Origin: Mycolicibacterium chitae
GTDB lineage: Bacteria > Actinomycetota > Actinomycetes > Mycobacteriales > Mycobacteriaceae
NCBI RefSeq assembly: GCF_900637205.1
Contig: NZ_LR134355.1
Span: forward strand, 496,001-560,000
Length of the DNA stretch: 64,000 bases
Reading direction: 5' to 3'
Positions 1 through 12,557 of the stretch are shown one piece after another; within the stretch, counting starts at the first letter, position 1, and each line of letters starts with the position of its first letter. Under the pieces are notes generated by a model that made no database searches, was not told where the DNA came from, and was given only the letters and a program-made list of their open reading frames with translations. Both the position numbers and the translations under genes were made by a program.

Positions 1-3000
1 GAGTACGTGTTGGTCGCGGTGGTACATCACATTGCCGCAGATGGTGCGTCTATTGCTCCGCTGGTGGCCGATCTGACCGAAGCTTACGCTGCTCGGCTGG
101 AAGGACACCCCCCGGACTGGATGCCGCTGCCTGTGCAGTACGCGGATTACACGTTGTGGCAGCGCCAATGGCTGGGTACCGAGGACGACTCCGACAGTGT
201 GATCTCCGGTCAGTTGTCATACTGGGAACAGGCGCTGGCCGGTCTGCCGGAGCGGTTGGAACTGCCGACGGATCGACCCTATCCCCCGGTGGCCGACTAC
301 CGAGGTGCGAGTGTGACGGTGCATTGGCCCGCGCAACTGCAGCAGCAGGTGGCCCAGGTTGCTCGGGAGCACAATGCAACAAGTTTCATGGTGGTGCAGG
401 CCGCGCTGGCGGCGCTGCTGGGTGGGCTCAGCGCCTGCAATGATGTGGCAGTCGGTTTCGCCATCGCCGGCCGCAACGATCCCGCTCTCGACGATCTGGT
501 CGGGTTCTTCGTCAACACTTTGGTGCTGCGTGTCGACCTGGGCGGCAATCCCACTGCAGCAGAACTCGTGGCGCAGGTTCGCCAGCGCAGTCTGTCCGCC
601 TTCGACCGTCAGGACGTTCCATTCGAAGTTCTGGTGGAACGGCTCAATCCGGCACGGAGCCTGACTCATCACCCGCTGATTCAAGTCATGTTGGCCTGGC
701 AGAACTTCGCCGGCGATCCCGCGACCGAGACCGTCATGGGCGATGTGCAGGTGACTCCGCTGTCAGCCGAGACTCACACCGCTCGAATGGATTTGGCATT
801 CCTCCTCGAAGAGCGGTATACCGCCGCCGGCGAGCCGGCCGGGATTGGCGGCATGGTGGAGTTCCGCACGGACGTCTACGACACCGTCAGCATCGAGAAC
901 CTGATTGCGCGACTTCAACGAGTGTTGGAAGCCATCACCGAGGATCCCGCTCGATTGTTGTCTTCGATCGACCTGATCGACTGCGTCGAGCAAGAGCAAT
1001 TGGACAAGATGGGTAACCGCGCCCGCCTGGTCCAACCGGTGCTCGCACCGAAGTCGGTGCCGGATTTGTTCGTTGAACAAGTGGTTCGCGCGCCGGAGGC
1101 AGTCGCGATCAGCTGCGGAAGCCGCCGGCTGACATATCGCGAGTTGGATGACGCGTCGAATCGATTGGCGCACAGGTTGATAGCTTGGGGAGCGGGACCT
1201 GGGCAATCTGTCGTCCTGCTGTTCCCGCGATGCGCGGAGGCCATCGTGGCCATCCTGGGCGTGATGAAAACCGGGGCGGCCTACCTGCCTGTCGATCCGA
1301 TTCACCCCGACTCCCGCATCGACTTCGTGGTGTCCGACGCGACGCCGTCGGCCGTGGTGACCACGGCGGAGTTCCGACCGCGGGTGGACCACTATGGCGT
1401 GCCGGTGGTCAATATCGAGGATCCCGAGTTGGACCGATACCCGGCCACTAGGCTGCCGGCTCCGTCTCCTGACGACCTCGTCCACATCATCTATACGTCG
1501 GGTACCACCGGTGTGCCCAAAGGCGTGACCGTCTCGCACTACAACGTCGTGCAACTCTTCGACGGATTGGACATTGGTCTGGAGTTGGATCCCCGCCAGG
1601 TATGGACGCAGTTTCATTCGTATGCGTTCGACTTCTCCGTGTGGGAGATCTGGGGCGCACTGATGCACGGCGGACGACTCGTCGTGGTACCCGAGGATAT
1701 TTCAGTGTCGCCGCAGAATTTCCACCGCTTGATCGTCAGCGAAGGGGTCACCGTGCTGACGCAAACGCCGTCCGCCGCGGGGGTCCTTTCCACCGACGGA
1801 CTGGACGCTGCGGCGTTGGTGATCGGGGCCGAACCGTGTCCGCCCGAACTGGTGGACCGGTGGGCGCCGGGTCGCCTCATGGTCAATGTCTATGGCCCCA
1901 CCGAGACCACCATGTGGGCGTCCAAGAGCAGCCCGTTGGCGGCCGGTTCGGGCGCACCTCCGATCGGCTCCCCAATAACGTGGGCGTCCTTCTTCGTTCT
2001 GGACCAATGGTTGCGCCCGGTGCCCGTTGGGGTGGTCGGGGAGTTGTATGTGGCCGGGCGCGGTGTCGGGGTGGGGTATGTGCGGCGGTCGGGGTTGACG
2101 GCGTCGCGGTTCGTGGCGTGCCCATTCGGCGGGGATGAGGCACCCGGCGGACAGCGGATGTATCGGACCGGGGATCTGGTGCGGTGGGCGCCGGACGGGC
2201 AGTTGCAGTATCTGGGCCGGGCCGACGAGCAAGTGAAGATCCGCGGTTACCGCATCGAGCTCGGCGAGATCCAGTCGGCTCTGATGGATCTGGATGGCGT
2301 TGAGCAGGCGGCAGTGATCGCTCGTGAGGACCGCCCGGGGGATAAGCGGCTGGTTGGCTACATAACGGGTACCGCGGATCCCGCCCGGGCCCGCGCCGCG
2401 CTGGCCACCCGACTTCCGGCCTATATGGTGCCCGCGGCGGTGCTGGTCCTCGGTGCGCTACCGGTGACGCCCAACGGCAAGCTCGACAAGCGCGCGCTTC
2501 CTGTTCCTGGCTACACCGACACCCACCGGTACCGCGCTCCTTCAACTCCGACCGAGGAGATCCTGGCCGGCGTCTATGCACAGGTGTTGGGTCTTGACCG
2601 GGTTGGGGTGGACGACTCGTTCTTCGACTTGGGCGGTGATTCGCTGTCGGCGATGCGGGTGGTCGCTGCGGTGAACAGCAGCTTGGCCGCCGACATGGCC
2701 GTGCGTACATTGTTCGATGCGCCGACGGTGGCGCAACTGGCTCCGCGGATCGGGGTGGGTTCGGGGAGTCGTCCTCCGTTGACGGTTCAGCTACGCCCCC
2801 AGCGTATTCCGCTGTCGTTTGCACAAAGTCGGTTGTGGTTCCTGAATCGGTTCGAGGGCGGCGCGGCAACCTACAACATTCCGATCGCGCTGGAGATCAG
2901 GGGAGCATTGAATGTCGATGCGCTGGATGCGGCGCTCGACGACGTGATCGCTCGTCATGAATCGTTGCGGACGATGTTCCCCGATGTCGACGGGGTCCCG

Positions 3001-6000
3001 GTGCAGGAGATCGCGGAGTCCCGGCTTGGGATGTGGCGGCGTGGCGGACCGGCGGTTGAGACGGTTGCGGAATCGGAAGCGGTCGCTGAACTGATCGCGC
3101 TCGCTGGTTACCGATTCGATCTCGCCCTGGAGATTCCGATCCGCGCACGACTTCTTGCGGTCGGCCATCGTCGGTACATCCTGGGCATTGTCGTCCATCA
3201 CATTGCTTTTGATGGGTGGTCCATTGCGCCCATAGTGCGCGATGTGGGGACGGCCTATGCCGCCCAGTGCGGTGGGGAATCTCCGGCTTGGGCTCCGTTG
3301 CCGGTGCAGTACGCCGATTACACGTTGTGGCAGCAGGATTGGCTGGGAGACGAAGCTGATCCCGACAGCGTGATTGCTGCGCAGTTGGGGTACTGGCGGC
3401 AAGAGCTCGCCGATCTGCCGGAGGTGGTGTCGCTGCCGGCGGATCGTCCCCGGCCACCGGTGCCCAGTTACCAGGGTGACTTGGTCGAACTGCGTATCGA
3501 ACCGGCGACGTGGGCGTCGGTGAAGGCCCTGGCGGCCGCACACAACGCGACGGTGTCCATGGTGCTGCAGGCCGTGACGGCTGTCGTGCTGCAGCGCGCC
3601 GGTGCCGGTGAGGATGTCGCTCTGGGTGCGCCGATCGCGGGCAGGACCGATCCGGCGCTCGATGATCTGGTGGGGTTCTTCGTCAACACCTGGGTGCTGC
3701 GGGTGGGGGTAGGTTCCGGGCTGCGGTTCAGCGAGGTACTCGAGCAGGTGCGGCATAAGGCACTGGAGGCCTACGCGAACCAGGACGTGCCGTTTGAGCT
3801 GCTGGTGGAGCGACTCAATCCGACACGCTCGGCGTCGCACCATCCACTGTTCCAGGTACTGATGGTGTTCCAGAACAATGTGCGGCCTGCCGGTATGGAG
3901 ATGGAGGGAATCACTGTTGAACCCTTGGCGGCCGACACCGGGACCGCCAAGTTTGATCTGGATATCCAGCTGAGTGAGATGCCCGGTGATGCTCCGGATT
4001 CACCGGTGGCCGTGGGGACCGTGTCCTATGCCACGGACCTGTTCGACCGATCGAGCATCGAACGACTGGTCACCTGGTTAGGACGAATGCTCGAAGCCGT
4101 GTCGGCTGATTCTTCGATCATCGTCGGTGAAGTCGATCTTCTCTCCAACGGCGAGCGTGAAATGGTGCTCGAAGGTTGGTCCGGCACCAACAACCGGTCC
4201 TTTGTCGGGCACGGATCTGAAGTGTTGACCGCAGCTGTGCGTGAGCACCCAGGCACTGTGGCGGTTATCGATGGTGTTCGCGAGTTGTCCTATCGCGAGT
4301 TGGATGAGGTTTCGAATCGGTTGGCGCGGGTGTTGATTGGGGCGGGGGTCGGTCCGGAACGGGCGGTCGGTGTGGCGATGGGCCGGTGCCTGGAGTCGGT
4401 GGTCGCGTGGTGGGCGGTGCTCAAGGCCGGTGGGGTCTATGTGCCGGTTGACCGCAGCCACCCGGATGCCCGGATCGCGGCGCTGCTGGATGGGGTTGGG
4501 GCGATTTGTGTCCTGACCATGGGCGCCGACTGTGTGGGTGGGGCCGGTGAGCGTCCGGTGGTACGTCTGGATGATCTGGGTCTGGAGGGGTGGAGTGCGG
4601 CGGCGGTCTCCGATGCGGATCGGTTGGCGCCGGTGGGTGTTGATGACGGTGCCTATGTCATTTTCACGTCGGGTTCGACGGGGACGCCGAAAGGTGTTGT
4701 GGTCAGCCATTGTGGGTTGCTGGGTTGGGCTGAGGCGCAGCGCGACACCTTCGGGCTGGGTCCGCAGTCGCGGGTGTTGATGGTGTCGGCGCCGACTTTT
4801 GATGCGTCGGTGGGTGAATGGTTGATGGCGACGGCTTCGGGTGCGGCCTTGGTGGTGGCGCCGCCGGATTGCTATGCCGGGGAGGCACTGACCGGGCTGC
4901 TGCGTGAGCATCGCGTGGATGCGGCGGTGCTGACTCCCACGGTGTTAGGGACGTTGGATCGCAGTCAACTGGACCACTTGGGCACGGTGGTCGCTGTTGG
5001 GGAGGCGGTGCCGACAGCTTTGGTGGATGCGTGGGCGCCGGGTCGGTCGATGTTCAACGGTTACGGTCCCAGTGAGACGACCATCTGGGTGACCTGCGCC
5101 GAGTTGTCGCCCGGGCAACCGGTGCGCATCGGTGCTCCTCTTCCTGGGGTGACGGCGTTGGTGCTGGACGCGCGTTTGCATCCGGCGCCGGTCGGGGTGG
5201 TCGGGGAGCTGTATCTGGGTGGTCCGGCGGTGGCCCGTGGTTATGTGGGCAGGCCCGGTTTGACCGCGGAACGGTTTGTCGCCAACCCGTTCGGGGTTGC
5301 GGGTGAGCGGTTGTATCGCAGCGGTGATCTGGTGCGGTGGACTCCGCTGGGGACTCTGGAGTATCTGGGGCGCGCTGATGCGCAGATCAAGTTGCGTGGG
5401 CAGCGTATCGAATTGGGTGAGATCGAGAACACCCTGCTGTCCTGCCCGCAGGTGGCCCGGGCCGCCGTGACCGTCCACCACAGTGAGACCGGAACCGATC
5501 ATCTCATCGGTTACGTCGCGCTCGAGCACAGCAGCACCGCCGACCGAGACGCCGAGGTCGTTGATCAGTGGCAGCAGATCTACGACGAGTTGTACGACGC
5601 TGAGAGCGCATCGGAGTTCGGCGGTGACTTCCGGGGTTGGAACAGCAGCTACACCGGTGCGCCGATCCCGATGACAGACATGCGGGAATGGCAGAACGCC
5701 ACACTGGAGCGGATTCGGGCTCTGGCCCCGCGGCGGGTGTTGGAGATCGGTGTCGGTTCCGGGCTCTTGCTGGCTCATCTTGCCCCGCAGTGTGAGCAGT
5801 ACTGGGGCACTGACTTTTCCGCCCCCACCATTCAGTCGCTGCGGCGGGCTGTCGCGGCGCAGCCATGGGGTGAGCGGGTGCGGTTGTGGACCCAGCCCGC
5901 GCATGTCACCGGCGAGCTGCCGCGGGCGTACTTCGACACCATCATCATCAACTCGGTCGTCCAGTACTTCCCCAACGCGGCGTATCTCGCTGAGGTCCTT

Positions 6001-9000
6001 GACAACGCTGTCGAGTTGTTGGCACCGGGCGGGGCGGTCTTCATCGGCGACATCCGCAATCACACTCTGCAGGGGGCGTTCCAGACCGGTGTCGCATTGG
6101 CGCGTACCGAGACCAGCGATACCGACGAGATTCGGCAGCGGGTGCAGCGTGCGGTGGTCGGTGAACCCGAACTGCTGTTGGCCCCGGAGTTCTTCACCAC
6201 CTGGGCGGCTGGCAATGAGGCGGTGGGGGCGCTTGACATCCAGGTCAAGCGCGGCGATGCCGACAACGAGTTGACTCGGTATCGCTACGACGTCGCGATC
6301 CGCAAGGGACCGGTGTCGGCCTGCTCCCTGGCCGCGGTGCCGCAACGGGACTGGGGTACGTGCGCCGGACTCAGCGGTTTGCATGCCGAACTGACATCGC
6401 AACGTCCGGAGACGCTACGGGTCGGTTCGATCCCGCAGGCCGGCGTCATCGCCGACGTTGACCTGGAACACGCGATGGTTGCGGGGGCGAACATCGCAGA
6501 TGCGTTGGCGCGGGCCAAGACCGGCGCCGATCCCGGGGGCGTGACCGCCGAGCAACTGCACCGTCTCGGTGAGGAGATCGGCTACCGGGTCGCGGTCACC
6601 TGGGGTGCCGAACCCGGCACGGTGGACGCGATCTTCATGGCCGATGCCGATGATGGTGCACTGACCGACGTGTATCTGCCCGCGGCCGGGGCCCGCGATT
6701 TGGGCAGTTGTGCTAATGATCCTGATACCAACACCAAGGTCACCGCGGTGCGTCAGCGGTTGGGCGAGCGGTTGCCGGAGTACATGGTGCCGACTCATAT
6801 CGTGGTGCTCGATGAGTTCCCATTGACCTCATCGGGCAAGATCGACCGTAAAGCCCTGCCGGAACCGGTATTCGCCGCCCGACTGTTTCGGGCGCCGCAG
6901 ACTCCGACCGAGAAGGTCGTCGCTAAGGTGTTCGCCGAGGTGCTCGGTCTTGACCAGGTGGGCCTGGACGACGACTTCTTCGCGCTCGGCGGCGACTCAT
7001 TGATCGCCATCCGGGTGACCGGACGCCTGCAATCCGCGCTCGACATGGACGTACCGGTGCGCTATCTGTTCGACGCGCCAACGGTGGGCGGGCTCGCCGA
7101 CTACCTCGATAATCATCGCAATGACGCCACGCGGCCGCCGCTGCAGCCCATGCCACGGCCCGACCGCATCCCGTTGTCGTTCGCCCAGCAGCGGTTGTGG
7201 TTCCTCGATCAGTTGCAGGGCCCCTCGCCGATCTACAACATGGCGGTGGCGCTCCGACTGAGCGGGAACCTGGACGCCGCGGCCCTCGGCCACGCCCTCG
7301 GCGATGTGGTGAGCCGGCACGAGAGTCTGCGCACAGTGTTTCTCGCCACCGACGGAACTCCTCACCAAGTGATCATCCCGGCCGAACAGACAGACTTCGG
7401 CTGGGAGGTAATCGACGCCGAATCCTGGTCGGCAGATCGGGTATACGAGGCCCTCGGCGCGATGGTCCAGTACACGTTCGATTTGACTCGGGATATCCCG
7501 ATACGGGCGGCCCTTCTCCGGACCAACGAGTACGAGCATGCGTTGGTGGTGGTGGTGCATCACATCGCCGGTGATGGGTGGTCGGTGACGCCGCTGGTGT
7601 CGGATCTGGCTGCTGCTTATGCGGCCAGGTCGCAAGGGCTGGGTCCACAATGGGGTCCGTTGCCCGTGCAGTATGCGGATTACACGCTGTGGCAGCGGGA
7701 TTGGCTGGGTGACGAGAAGGATCCGGACAGTGTGGTATCCGGCCAGTTGGCGTACTGGGAGCAGGCGTTGGCGGGCCTGCCGGAGCGGTTGGAGCTGCCG
7801 ACGGATCGGCCCTATCCGCCGGTGGCCGACTACCGCGGTGACAGTGTGACGGTGCAGTGGCCGCCGCAGTTGCAACGAAACGTCGTTCAACTGGCCCGCG
7901 AGCATAATGCGACCAGCTTCATGGTGATGCAGGCAGCGCTGGCGGTGCTGCTGGGCAACTTGAGTGCCACCAACGATGTGGCCATTGGTATCGCCACGGC
8001 CGGTCGCACCGATCCTGCGCTCGACGATCTTGTTGGGTTCTTTGTGAACACGTTGGTGCTGCGGGTCGATCTGGGCGGTGATCCCACCGTCGGTGAGCTC
8101 CTTGGTCAGGTCCGGCAACGCAGCCTGGCCGCCTTCGAACACCAGGACGTGCCCTTTGAGGCGTTGGTGGAGCGGGTCAACCCCACCCGCAGCCTCACCC
8201 ATCATCCCCTCGTCCAAACGATGCTTACCTGGAGAAATCTTCCCGGACAATCCGTGGATACATCCGCAGAGCAACTGCCGATGGGCGATGTGCAGGTTAC
8301 GCCGCTCACGTCGGAAACCCTGACCGCGCGAATGGATTTGGTGTTCTCACTGGCCGAACGCTTCACCACCGACGGTGAGCCTGCTGGGATCGACGGCTCG
8401 GTCGAGTTCCGCACCGACGTGTTCGACGCAGACGGTATCGAATTGTTGGTTCGCCGGCTGGAGCGAGTGCTGGCTGCTCTGGTGGCAGATCCCGTGCGAC
8501 CGGTATCAGCGATTGATGTGCTCGATGAGGCCGAGCACGCACGGTTGGCCGCGTTCGGAAATTATCCGGTCATGACCCAGTCTGTGGTTGGGGTGTCGAT
8601 TCCGGAGTTGTTTGCTGCGCAGGTGGTCCGGGCGCCGGGGGTGGAGGCCGTCAGCTTCGTTGGCGGGTGCATGACGTATGGGGAGTTGGATGAGGCGTCG
8701 GATCGGTTGGCGCGGTGGTTGGTTGCTCGTGGTGCGGGTCCTGGTCGGTGTGTGGGGTTGTTGTTTTCGCGGTGTGTTGAGGCCGTGGTGTCGATTTTGG
8801 GGGTGTTGAAGTCGGGGGCGGCGTATTTGCCGATGGATCCGGCGTTGCCGGATGCGCGGATCGAGTTCATGGTGGGTGATGCCGAGCCGGTGGTGGTGGT
8901 GACGACTTCGGGGTTGGTGGGTCGGCTGGCTGGGTGCGGGGTGGACGTGGTGGATGTGGCCGATGCGTGTGTCGGCGATGTGGCATCGACGGTGTCGGTG

Positions 9001-11643
9001 GTGGGTCCGTGTGCTGAGGATCTTGCGTATGTGATGTACACGTCGGGGACTACTGGTGTGCCCAAGGGGGTGGCGATCACTCATGGGAATGTGACGCAGT
9101 TGATGGGGTCGGTGGATCGGTGTTTGGCGGGGCCGGGTCGGGTGTGGACGCAGTGGCATTCTTATGTTTTCGATGTTTCGGTGTGGGACATCTTCGGTGC
9201 GTTGTTGCACGGGGGTCGTTTGGTGGTGGTGCCCGAGGAGGTGGCGGTCTCTCCGGAGGAGTTTCACGCTTTGCTTGTCGGTGAGCAGGTCAGTGTGTTG
9301 AGTCAGACGCCGTCGGCGTTGGCGATGGTGCCGGCGCAGGGGTTGGAGTCGACGGTGGCGGTGGTTGCCGGTGAGGCTTGTTCGGCGGGGTTGGTGGATC
9401 GGTGGGGTGCTGATCGGTTGATGATCAATGCCTATGGTCCGACCGAGACGACGGTGTACGCGTCGATCAGTGCGCCGCTGCAGCCGGGGACCGGGGTGGT
9501 ACCGATTGGGTCTCCGGTGCCGGGTGCGGCGTTGTTCGTGCTCGATGCGCAGTTGCGGGCTGTGGCGGTGGGTGTAGTTGGTGAGTTGTATGTGGCCGGT
9601 CGTGGTGTCGGGGTGGGGTATGTGCGTCGGGCGGGGTTGACCGCGTCGAGGTTTGTGGCGTGTCCGTTCGGTGGTGTGGGTGCTCGGATGTATCGGACCG
9701 GAGATTTGGTGCGGTGGGGTGCTGATGGTCAGTTGCAGTATCTGGGGCGTTCCGATGAGCAGGTCAAGATTCGTGGTTATCGTATCGAGCTCGGTGAAAT
9801 CCAGACTGTGCTCGCTGATTTGGATGGTGTTGAGCAGGCGGTCGTGATCGTCCGTGAAGATACTCCGGGTGATCTGCGGCTGGTCGGCTATATCGTGGGT
9901 GCTGCTGATCCGGCTGATTTGCGCGGTCGGCTCGCTGAGAGGTTGCCGGCCTATATGGTGCCGACCGCGATCGTGGTGCTCGACAGTGTGCCGTTGACGG
10001 TCAACGGCAAACTCGACCGGCGGGCTTTACCGGCACCGGACTACGTCGACACCACCACGTATCGGGCTCCGACGACGCCGACCGAAGAAATCCTGGCCGG
10101 TATCTACGCCCAGATCCTCGGTCTGGACCGAGTCGGGATCGACGACTCCTTCTTCGACCTCGGCGGCGACTCCCTCTCGGCCATGCGCGCCATCGCCAAA
10201 ATCAACACCCACCTCGACATCGATCTAGCGGTCCGGACTCTGTTCGATGCGCCGGCGATACGACTGTTGGGCCAGCGACTGAGCAAAGCTACCGCCGGTC
10301 CCACTTGTGCTTCTGTCCACGGCCGCGGTGCTACGGAAGTACATGCCAAAGATCTCACGCTGGACAAGTTCATCGACAGTGCGATCCTGAACGCGGCCAC
10401 AGAACTGCCTCGTACAACCTCCGCGGTTCGAACGGTGTTGTTGACCGGCGCAACAGGATTCCTGGGGCGTTACCTGGTGCTGGACTGGCTGGAGCGGATG
10501 GAGAAGGTGGGCGGCAAGCTCATCTGTCTGGTGCGTGCCGAATCCGACAATGCTGCACGTGCGCGCATGTACTCGACCTTCGATAGCGGTGACCCCATAC
10601 TTCTGAACCGCTTCCAGAAACTGGCCAACGACCATCTGGAGGTGATCGCTGGTGACAAGGGTGAGGCCGGTCTGGGTCTCGATGCGAAAACCTGGCAGCG
10701 GCTGGCTGAATCCGTGGATCTCATCGTTGATTCGGCAGCCGTAGTGAGCGGGGTCCTGCCCTACCGTGAGCTGTTTGGTCCTAATGTCGTGGGTACTGCA
10801 GAACTGATCAAGTTGGCGATCACGACGAAACTGAAGCTGTTCACCTACGTGTCGACAGGCAGTGTGGGCGATGAGATCGAGCCGTCGGAATTCGTCGAGG
10901 ACGCCGACATACGCGTGATCAGTCCCAGCCGAAAGAACGATGGTGGGTACGTCAATGGCTACGGAAACAGCAAGTGGGCCGGTGAAGTGCTGCTACGCGA
11001 AGCCAATGACCTGTGCGGGGTTCCGGTCAGTGTCTTCCGCTGCGGCATGATCCTCGCCGATACCACTTATGCAGGGCAACTGAACGTCACTGACATGTTC
11101 ACCCGCATGGTTCTGAGCGTTGTGGCCACCGGGATCGCACCTCGCTCATTCTTCAAACTGGATCCCGAGGGCAATCGCCAGCGGTCTCATTTTGACGGAC
11201 TGCCAGTAGAATTCGTCGCCGAGGCGATTACCACTCTCGGCTCCCAGCTCGACGATGGCTTCGAGACTTACCACGTAATGAACCCCCACGACGACGGCAT
11301 CGGATTCGATGAATGTGTCGACTGGCTCATCGATGCCGGCTGCGAGATACGAAGAGTTGAGGATTTCGGGGAATGGCTGGTGCAATTCGAGGCTGCGCTG
11401 TCCGCGCTGCCGAAGCAGCTACGTCAACACACTGTCCTAGAAGTTCTTCGGTTTCAACTTCAGTCGACCGAACCCGCAGAGCGACGAGCCGCCGAACCGA
11501 TCCATGGTTCCTTTGGGCCCACTGATCGATTCCGAAGTGCGGTTAGACAGGCCAGAATCGGTGCCGACCAGGATATTCCGCACGTCTCGGCACCCATACT
11601 CGCCAAGTATGTCGCCGACCTAAGGTTGCTCGAACTGATCTAG
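1..11643 (+). CDS. Nonribosomal peptide synthetase, last three modules, reductive release (5' end outside window)
   Basis: The reading frame is open from base 1 and enters in the middle of a condensation domain just before its HHIAADG motif, so the true start lies upstream. Domains by nucleotide: C1 (to ~985), A1 (~1050-2510), T1 (Ser codon 2641), C2 (~2800-4140), A2 (~4240-6870) carrying an N-methyltransferase insert with SAM motif VLEIGVGSG near 5740, T2 (Ser 6997), C3 (~7160-8530), A3 (~8600-10040), T3 (Ser 10171), and a terminal thioester reductase (~10430-11640) with TGATGFLG and a YxxxK motif (YGNSK). No epimerisation or thioesterase domain is seen. Hand-aligned specificity codes, which are tentative: A1 DFWTVGVMWK, A2 DAGVVVGIWK, A3 DVWSVAAVYK. 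The family and release mode are certain. The substrates are not. The neighbouring Gap, PKS, FAAL and MmpL genes point to a cell-surface lipopeptide. Confidence 0.95.
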   Translation, partial: EYVLVAVVHHIAADGASIAPLVADLTEAYAARLEGHPPDWMPLPVQYADYTLWQRQWLGTEDDSDSVISGQLSYWEQALAGLPERLELPTDRPYPPVADYRGASVTVHWPAQLQQQVAQVAREHNATSFMVVQAALAALLGGLSACNDVAVGFAIAGRNDPALDDLVGFFVNTLVLRVDLGGNPTAAELVAQVRQRSLSAFDRQDVPFEVLVERLNPARSLTHHPLIQVMLAWQNFAGDPATETVMGDVQVTPLSAETHTARMDLAFLLEERYTAAGEPAGIGGMVEFRTDVYDTVSIENLIARLQRVLEAITEDPARLLSSIDLIDCVEQEQLDKMGNRARLVQPVLAPKSVPDLFVEQVVRAPEAVAISCGSRRLTYRELDDASNRLAHRLIAWGAGPGQSVVLLFPRCAEAIVAILGVMKTGAAYLPVDPIHPDSRIDFVVSDATPSAVVTTAEFRPRVDHYGVPVVNIEDPELDRYPATRLPAPSPDDLVHIIYTSGTTGVPKGVTVSHYNVVQLFDGLDIGLELDPRQVWTQFHSYAFDFSVWEIWGALMHGGRLVVVPEDISVSPQNFHRLIVSEGVTVLTQTPSAAGVLSTDGLDAAALVIGAEPCPPELVDRWAPGRLMVNVYGPTETTMWASKSSPLAAGSGAPPIGSPITWASFFVLDQWLRPVPVGVVGELYVAGRGVGVGYVRRSGLTASRFVACPFGGDEAPGGQRMYRTGDLVRWAPDGQLQYLGRADEQVKIRGYRIELGEIQSALMDLDGVEQAAVIAREDRPGDKRLVGYITGTADPARARAALATRLPAYMVPAAVLVLGALPVTPNGKLDKRALPVPGYTDTHRYRAPSTPTEEILAGVYAQVLGLDRVGVDDSFFDLGGDSLSAMRVVAAVNSSLAADMAVRTLFDAPTVAQLAPRIGVGSGSRPPLTVQLRPQRIPLSFAQSRLWFLNRFEGGAATYNIPIALEIRGALNVDALDAALDDVIARHESLRTMFPDVDGVPVQEIAESRLGMWRRGGPAVETVAESEAVAELIALAGYRFDLALEIPIRARLLAVGHRRYILGIVVHHIAFDGWSIAPIVRDVGTAYAAQCGGESPAWAPLPVQYADYTLWQQDWLGDEADPDSVIAAQLGYWRQELADLPEVVSLPADRPRPPVPSYQGDLVELRIEPATWASVKALAAAHNATVSMVLQAVTAVVLQRAGAGEDVALGAPIAGRTDPALDDLVGFFVNTWVLRVGVGSGLRFSEVLEQVRHKALEAYANQDVPFELLVERLNPTRSASHHPLFQVLMVFQNNVRPAGMEMEGITVEPLAADTGTAKFDLDIQLSEMPGDAPDSPVAVGTVSYATDLFDRSSIERLVTWLGRMLEAVSADSSIIVGEVDLLSNGEREMVLEGWSGTNNRSFVGHGSEVLTAAVREHPGTVAVIDGVRELSYRELDEVSNRLARVLIGAGVGPERAVGVAMGRCLESVVAWWAVLKAGGVYVPVDRSHPDARIAALLDGVGAICVLTMGADCVGGAGERPVVRLDDLGLEGWSAAAVSDADRLAPVGVDDGAYVIFTSGSTGTPKGVVVSHCGLLGWAEAQRDTFGLGPQSRVLMVSAPTFDASVGEWLMATASGAALVVAPPDCYAGEALTGLLREHRVDAAVLTPTVLGTLDRSQLDHLGTVVAVGEAVPTALVDAWAPGRSMFNGYGPSETTIWVTCAELSPGQPVRIGAPLPGVTALVLDARLHPAPVGVVGELYLGGPAVARGYVGRPGLTAERFVANPFGVAGERLYRSGDLVRWTPLGTLEYLGRADAQIKLRGQRIELGEIENTLLSCPQVARAAVTVHHSETGTDHLIGYVALEHSSTADRDAEVVDQWQQIYDELYDAESASEFGGDFRGWNSSYTGAPIPMTDMREWQNATLERIRALAPRRVLEIGVGSGLLLAHLAPQCEQYWGTDFSAPTIQSLRRAVAAQPWGERVRLWTQPAHVTGELPRAYFDTIIINSVVQYFPNAAYLAEVLDNAVELLAPGGAVFIGDIRNHTLQGAFQTGVALARTETSDTDEIRQRVQRAVVGEPELLLAPEFFTTWAAGNEAVGALDIQVKRGDADNELTRYRYDVAIRKGPVSACSLAAVPQRDWGTCAGLSGLHAELTSQRPETLRVGSIPQAGVIADVDLEHAMVAGANIADALARAKTGADPGGVTAEQLHRLGEEIGYRVAVTWGAEPGTVDAIFMADADDGALTDVYLPAAGARDLGSCANDPDTNTKVTAVRQRLGERLPEYMVPTHIVVLDEFPLTSSGKIDRKALPEPVFAARLFRAPQTPTEKVVAKVFAEVLGLDQVGLDDDFFALGGDSLIAIRVTGRLQSALDMDVPVRYLFDAPTVGGLADYLDNHRNDATRPPLQPMPRPDRIPLSFAQQRLWFLDQLQGPSPIYNMAVALRLSGNLDAAALGHALGDVVSRHESLRTVFLATDGTPHQVIIPAEQTDFGWEVIDAESWSADRVYEALGAMVQYTFDLTRDIPIRAALLRTNEYEHALVVVVHHIAGDGWSVTPLVSDLAAAYAARSQGLGPQWGPLPVQYADYTLWQRDWLGDEKDPDSVVSGQLAYWEQALAGLPERLELPTDRPYPPVADYRGDSVTVQWPPQLQRNVVQLAREHNATSFMVMQAALAVLLGNLSATNDVAIGIATAGRTDPALDDLVGFFVNTLVLRVDLGGDPTVGELLGQVRQRSLAAFEHQDVPFEALVERVNPTRSLTHHPLVQTMLTWRNLPGQSVDTSAEQLPMGDVQVTPLTSETLTARMDLVFSLAERFTTDGEPAGIDGSVEFRTDVFDADGIELLVRRLERVLAALVADPVRPVSAIDVLDEAEHARLAAFGNYPVMTQSVVGVSIPELFAAQVVRAPGVEAVSFVGGCMTYGELDEASDRLARWLVARGAGPGRCVGLLFSRCVEAVVSILGVLKSGAAYLPMDPALPDARIEFMVGDAEPVVVVTTSGLVGRLAGCGVDVVDVADACVGDVASTVSVVGPCAEDLAYVMYTSGTTGVPKGVAITHGNVTQLMGSVDRCLAGPGRVWTQWHSYVFDVSVWDIFGALLHGGRLVVVPEEVAVSPEEFHALLVGEQVSVLSQTPSALAMVPAQGLESTVAVVAGEACSAGLVDRWGADRLMINAYGPTETTVYASISAPLQPGTGVVPIGSPVPGAALFVLDAQLRAVAVGVVGELYVAGRGVGVGYVRRAGLTASRFVACPFGGVGARMYRTGDLVRWGADGQLQYLGRSDEQVKIRGYRIELGEIQTVLADLDGVEQAVVIVREDTPGDLRLVGYIVGAADPADLRGRLAERLPAYMVPTAIVVLDSVPLTVNGKLDRRALPAPDYVDTTTYRAPTTPTEEILAGIYAQILGLDRVGIDDSFFDLGGDSLSAMRAIAKINTHLDIDLAVRTLFDAPAIRLLGQRLSKATAGPTCASVHGRGATEVHAKDLTLDKFIDSAILNAATELPRTTSAVRTVLLTGATGFLGRYLVLDWLERMEKVGGKLICLVRAESDNAARARMYSTFDSGDPILLNRFQKLANDHLEVIAGDKGEAGLGLDAKTWQRLAESVDLIVDSAAVVSGVLPYRELFGPNVVGTAELIKLAITTKLKLFTYVSTGSVGDEIEPSEFVEDADIRVISPSRKNDGGYVNGYGNSKWAGEVLLREANDLCGVPVSVFRCGMILADTTYAGQLNVTDMFTRMVLSVVATGIAPRSFFKLDPEGNRQRSHFDGLPVEFVAEAITTLGSQLDDGFETYHVMNPHDDGIGFDECVDWLIDAGCEIRRVEDFGEWLVQFEAALSALPKQLRQHTVLEVLRFQLQSTEPAERRAAEPIHGSFGPTDRFRSAVRQARIGADQDIPHVSAPILAKYVADLRLLELI

Positions 11644-11749
11644 GTTTGGCAACCCCCAACGGTTGGACTTGTGTCAGCGCCACCGCTGCACAGTTCCCGT
11701 CAAGCGATAGCAGGCGAGAGGTGCATCGCACCAGGATGGCGCGCTACTT

Positions 11750-12550
11750 TCACAAAACGCTGAATCCCTGGACTATCAGCGAGACACCGACCAAGGCAAG
11801 AATCGCGGCCATGAACTTCAGATGGTGAGCCACTGCCCACTCATGCAGTCGCCGTAGTGCCGCTTGGGTTCTCTGCGGCACCAGCAAGTTGCTGACCAGG
11901 ATGGTCTCTTCGACAGCCAAGACCAGAATGACGAAAGCGATTGCGGCACTGATCTGCATACCCACGGTGGCACCGGAGGCGACAATCAGGGCAAGCGCTA
12001 GTACGACGCCGTCAGCCGGCATCACCATCAGGCCGATCACCAGAGCGATCCACGGGGAGCCGGTCCGCCACGCTTCGCGTGCGCGGCCGAGAAGTCGGTG
12101 CAACCACGAACTTGTTTCGGTCGCTTCGCCGTCTGCGGGACGGACCAGTCGCGAAATGATCGGCATGGAGGTCGGGTCGAGGGTGGCCGTCGATGTCGCG
12201 GCGCCGCTGGACCGTCCACCATTCGAGCCGCTCGGCACTCGTGCACGGGAACGGGCGACCATCAGGGCGGCCAACACCAACAGGACCACGCCGACCGCGA
12301 CCACCACGCGTTGCACGAGGGGATTAGGTTCGGCATCGATGAAACCCTGCGTGAAGGCGGCTGAGGCCGGGGTGGAGTGCAGCACGATCAGCGGCACGAT
12401 CAGATAAAAGAGTCCGGCGAGCAGGGTTCCTACCCAATAGGCGAGCAGATTCTGCATCGGCCGTGGCCGAGAAAGCACCAAAAGGATGATGCCGATGCGC
12501 AACGGGTTGATCGTCAGCAGCAGCGCGAGCGCCAGGAGCGGGCCCCACAT
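11750..12550 (-). CDS. gap: Gap/Sap-family integral membrane protein (GPL-addressing-protein-like)
   Basis: This 266-residue protein has about six hydrophobic segments: two at the N-terminus, one near residues 82-100, two or three between about 170 and 225, and one at the C-terminus. A polar Ser/Gly/Arg-rich loop of about 65 residues separates the halves. The layout and sequence resemble the mycobacterial Gap (peptidoglycolipid addressing protein) family, which is required to bring glycopeptidolipids to the cell surface. It starts 7 bp after the PKS stop codon on the same strand, so the two are probably co-transcribed, and it converges on the NRPS gene. Its role as an exporter or scaffold for this locus's lipopeptide is inferred from family and neighbours. 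The symbol is used by homology only. Confidence 0.8.
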   Translation of the reverse strand: MWGPLLALALLLTINPLRIGIILLVLSRPRPMQNLLAYWVGTLLAGLFYLIVPLIVLHSTPASAAFTQGFIDAEPNPLVQRVVVAVGVVLLVLAALMVARSRARVPSGSNGGRSSGAATSTATLDPTSMPIISRLVRPADGEATETSSWLHRLLGRAREAWRTGSPWIALVIGLMVMPADGVVLALALIVASGATVGMQISAAIAFVILVLAVEETILVSNLLVPQRTQAALRRLHEWAVAHHLKFMAAILALVGVSLIVQGFSVL

Positions 12551-12557
12551 GACGAGC

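Noticed and set aside
4078..4911. Long minus-strand open frames inside the NRPS (for example here and around 8506-9267 and 4945-6402)
   Set aside because: They are antisense shadows of conserved A and C domains in GC-rich DNA. Their predicted proteins are low-complexity Arg/His/Pro sequences without domains, while the plus frame carries unbroken motifs.
1..11643. NRPS as a siderophore (mycobactin-type) synthetase
   Set aside because: No salicylate-loading, cyclisation or hydroxylysine features are seen, and Gap, PKS, FAAL and MmpL neighbours fit a lipopeptide better.
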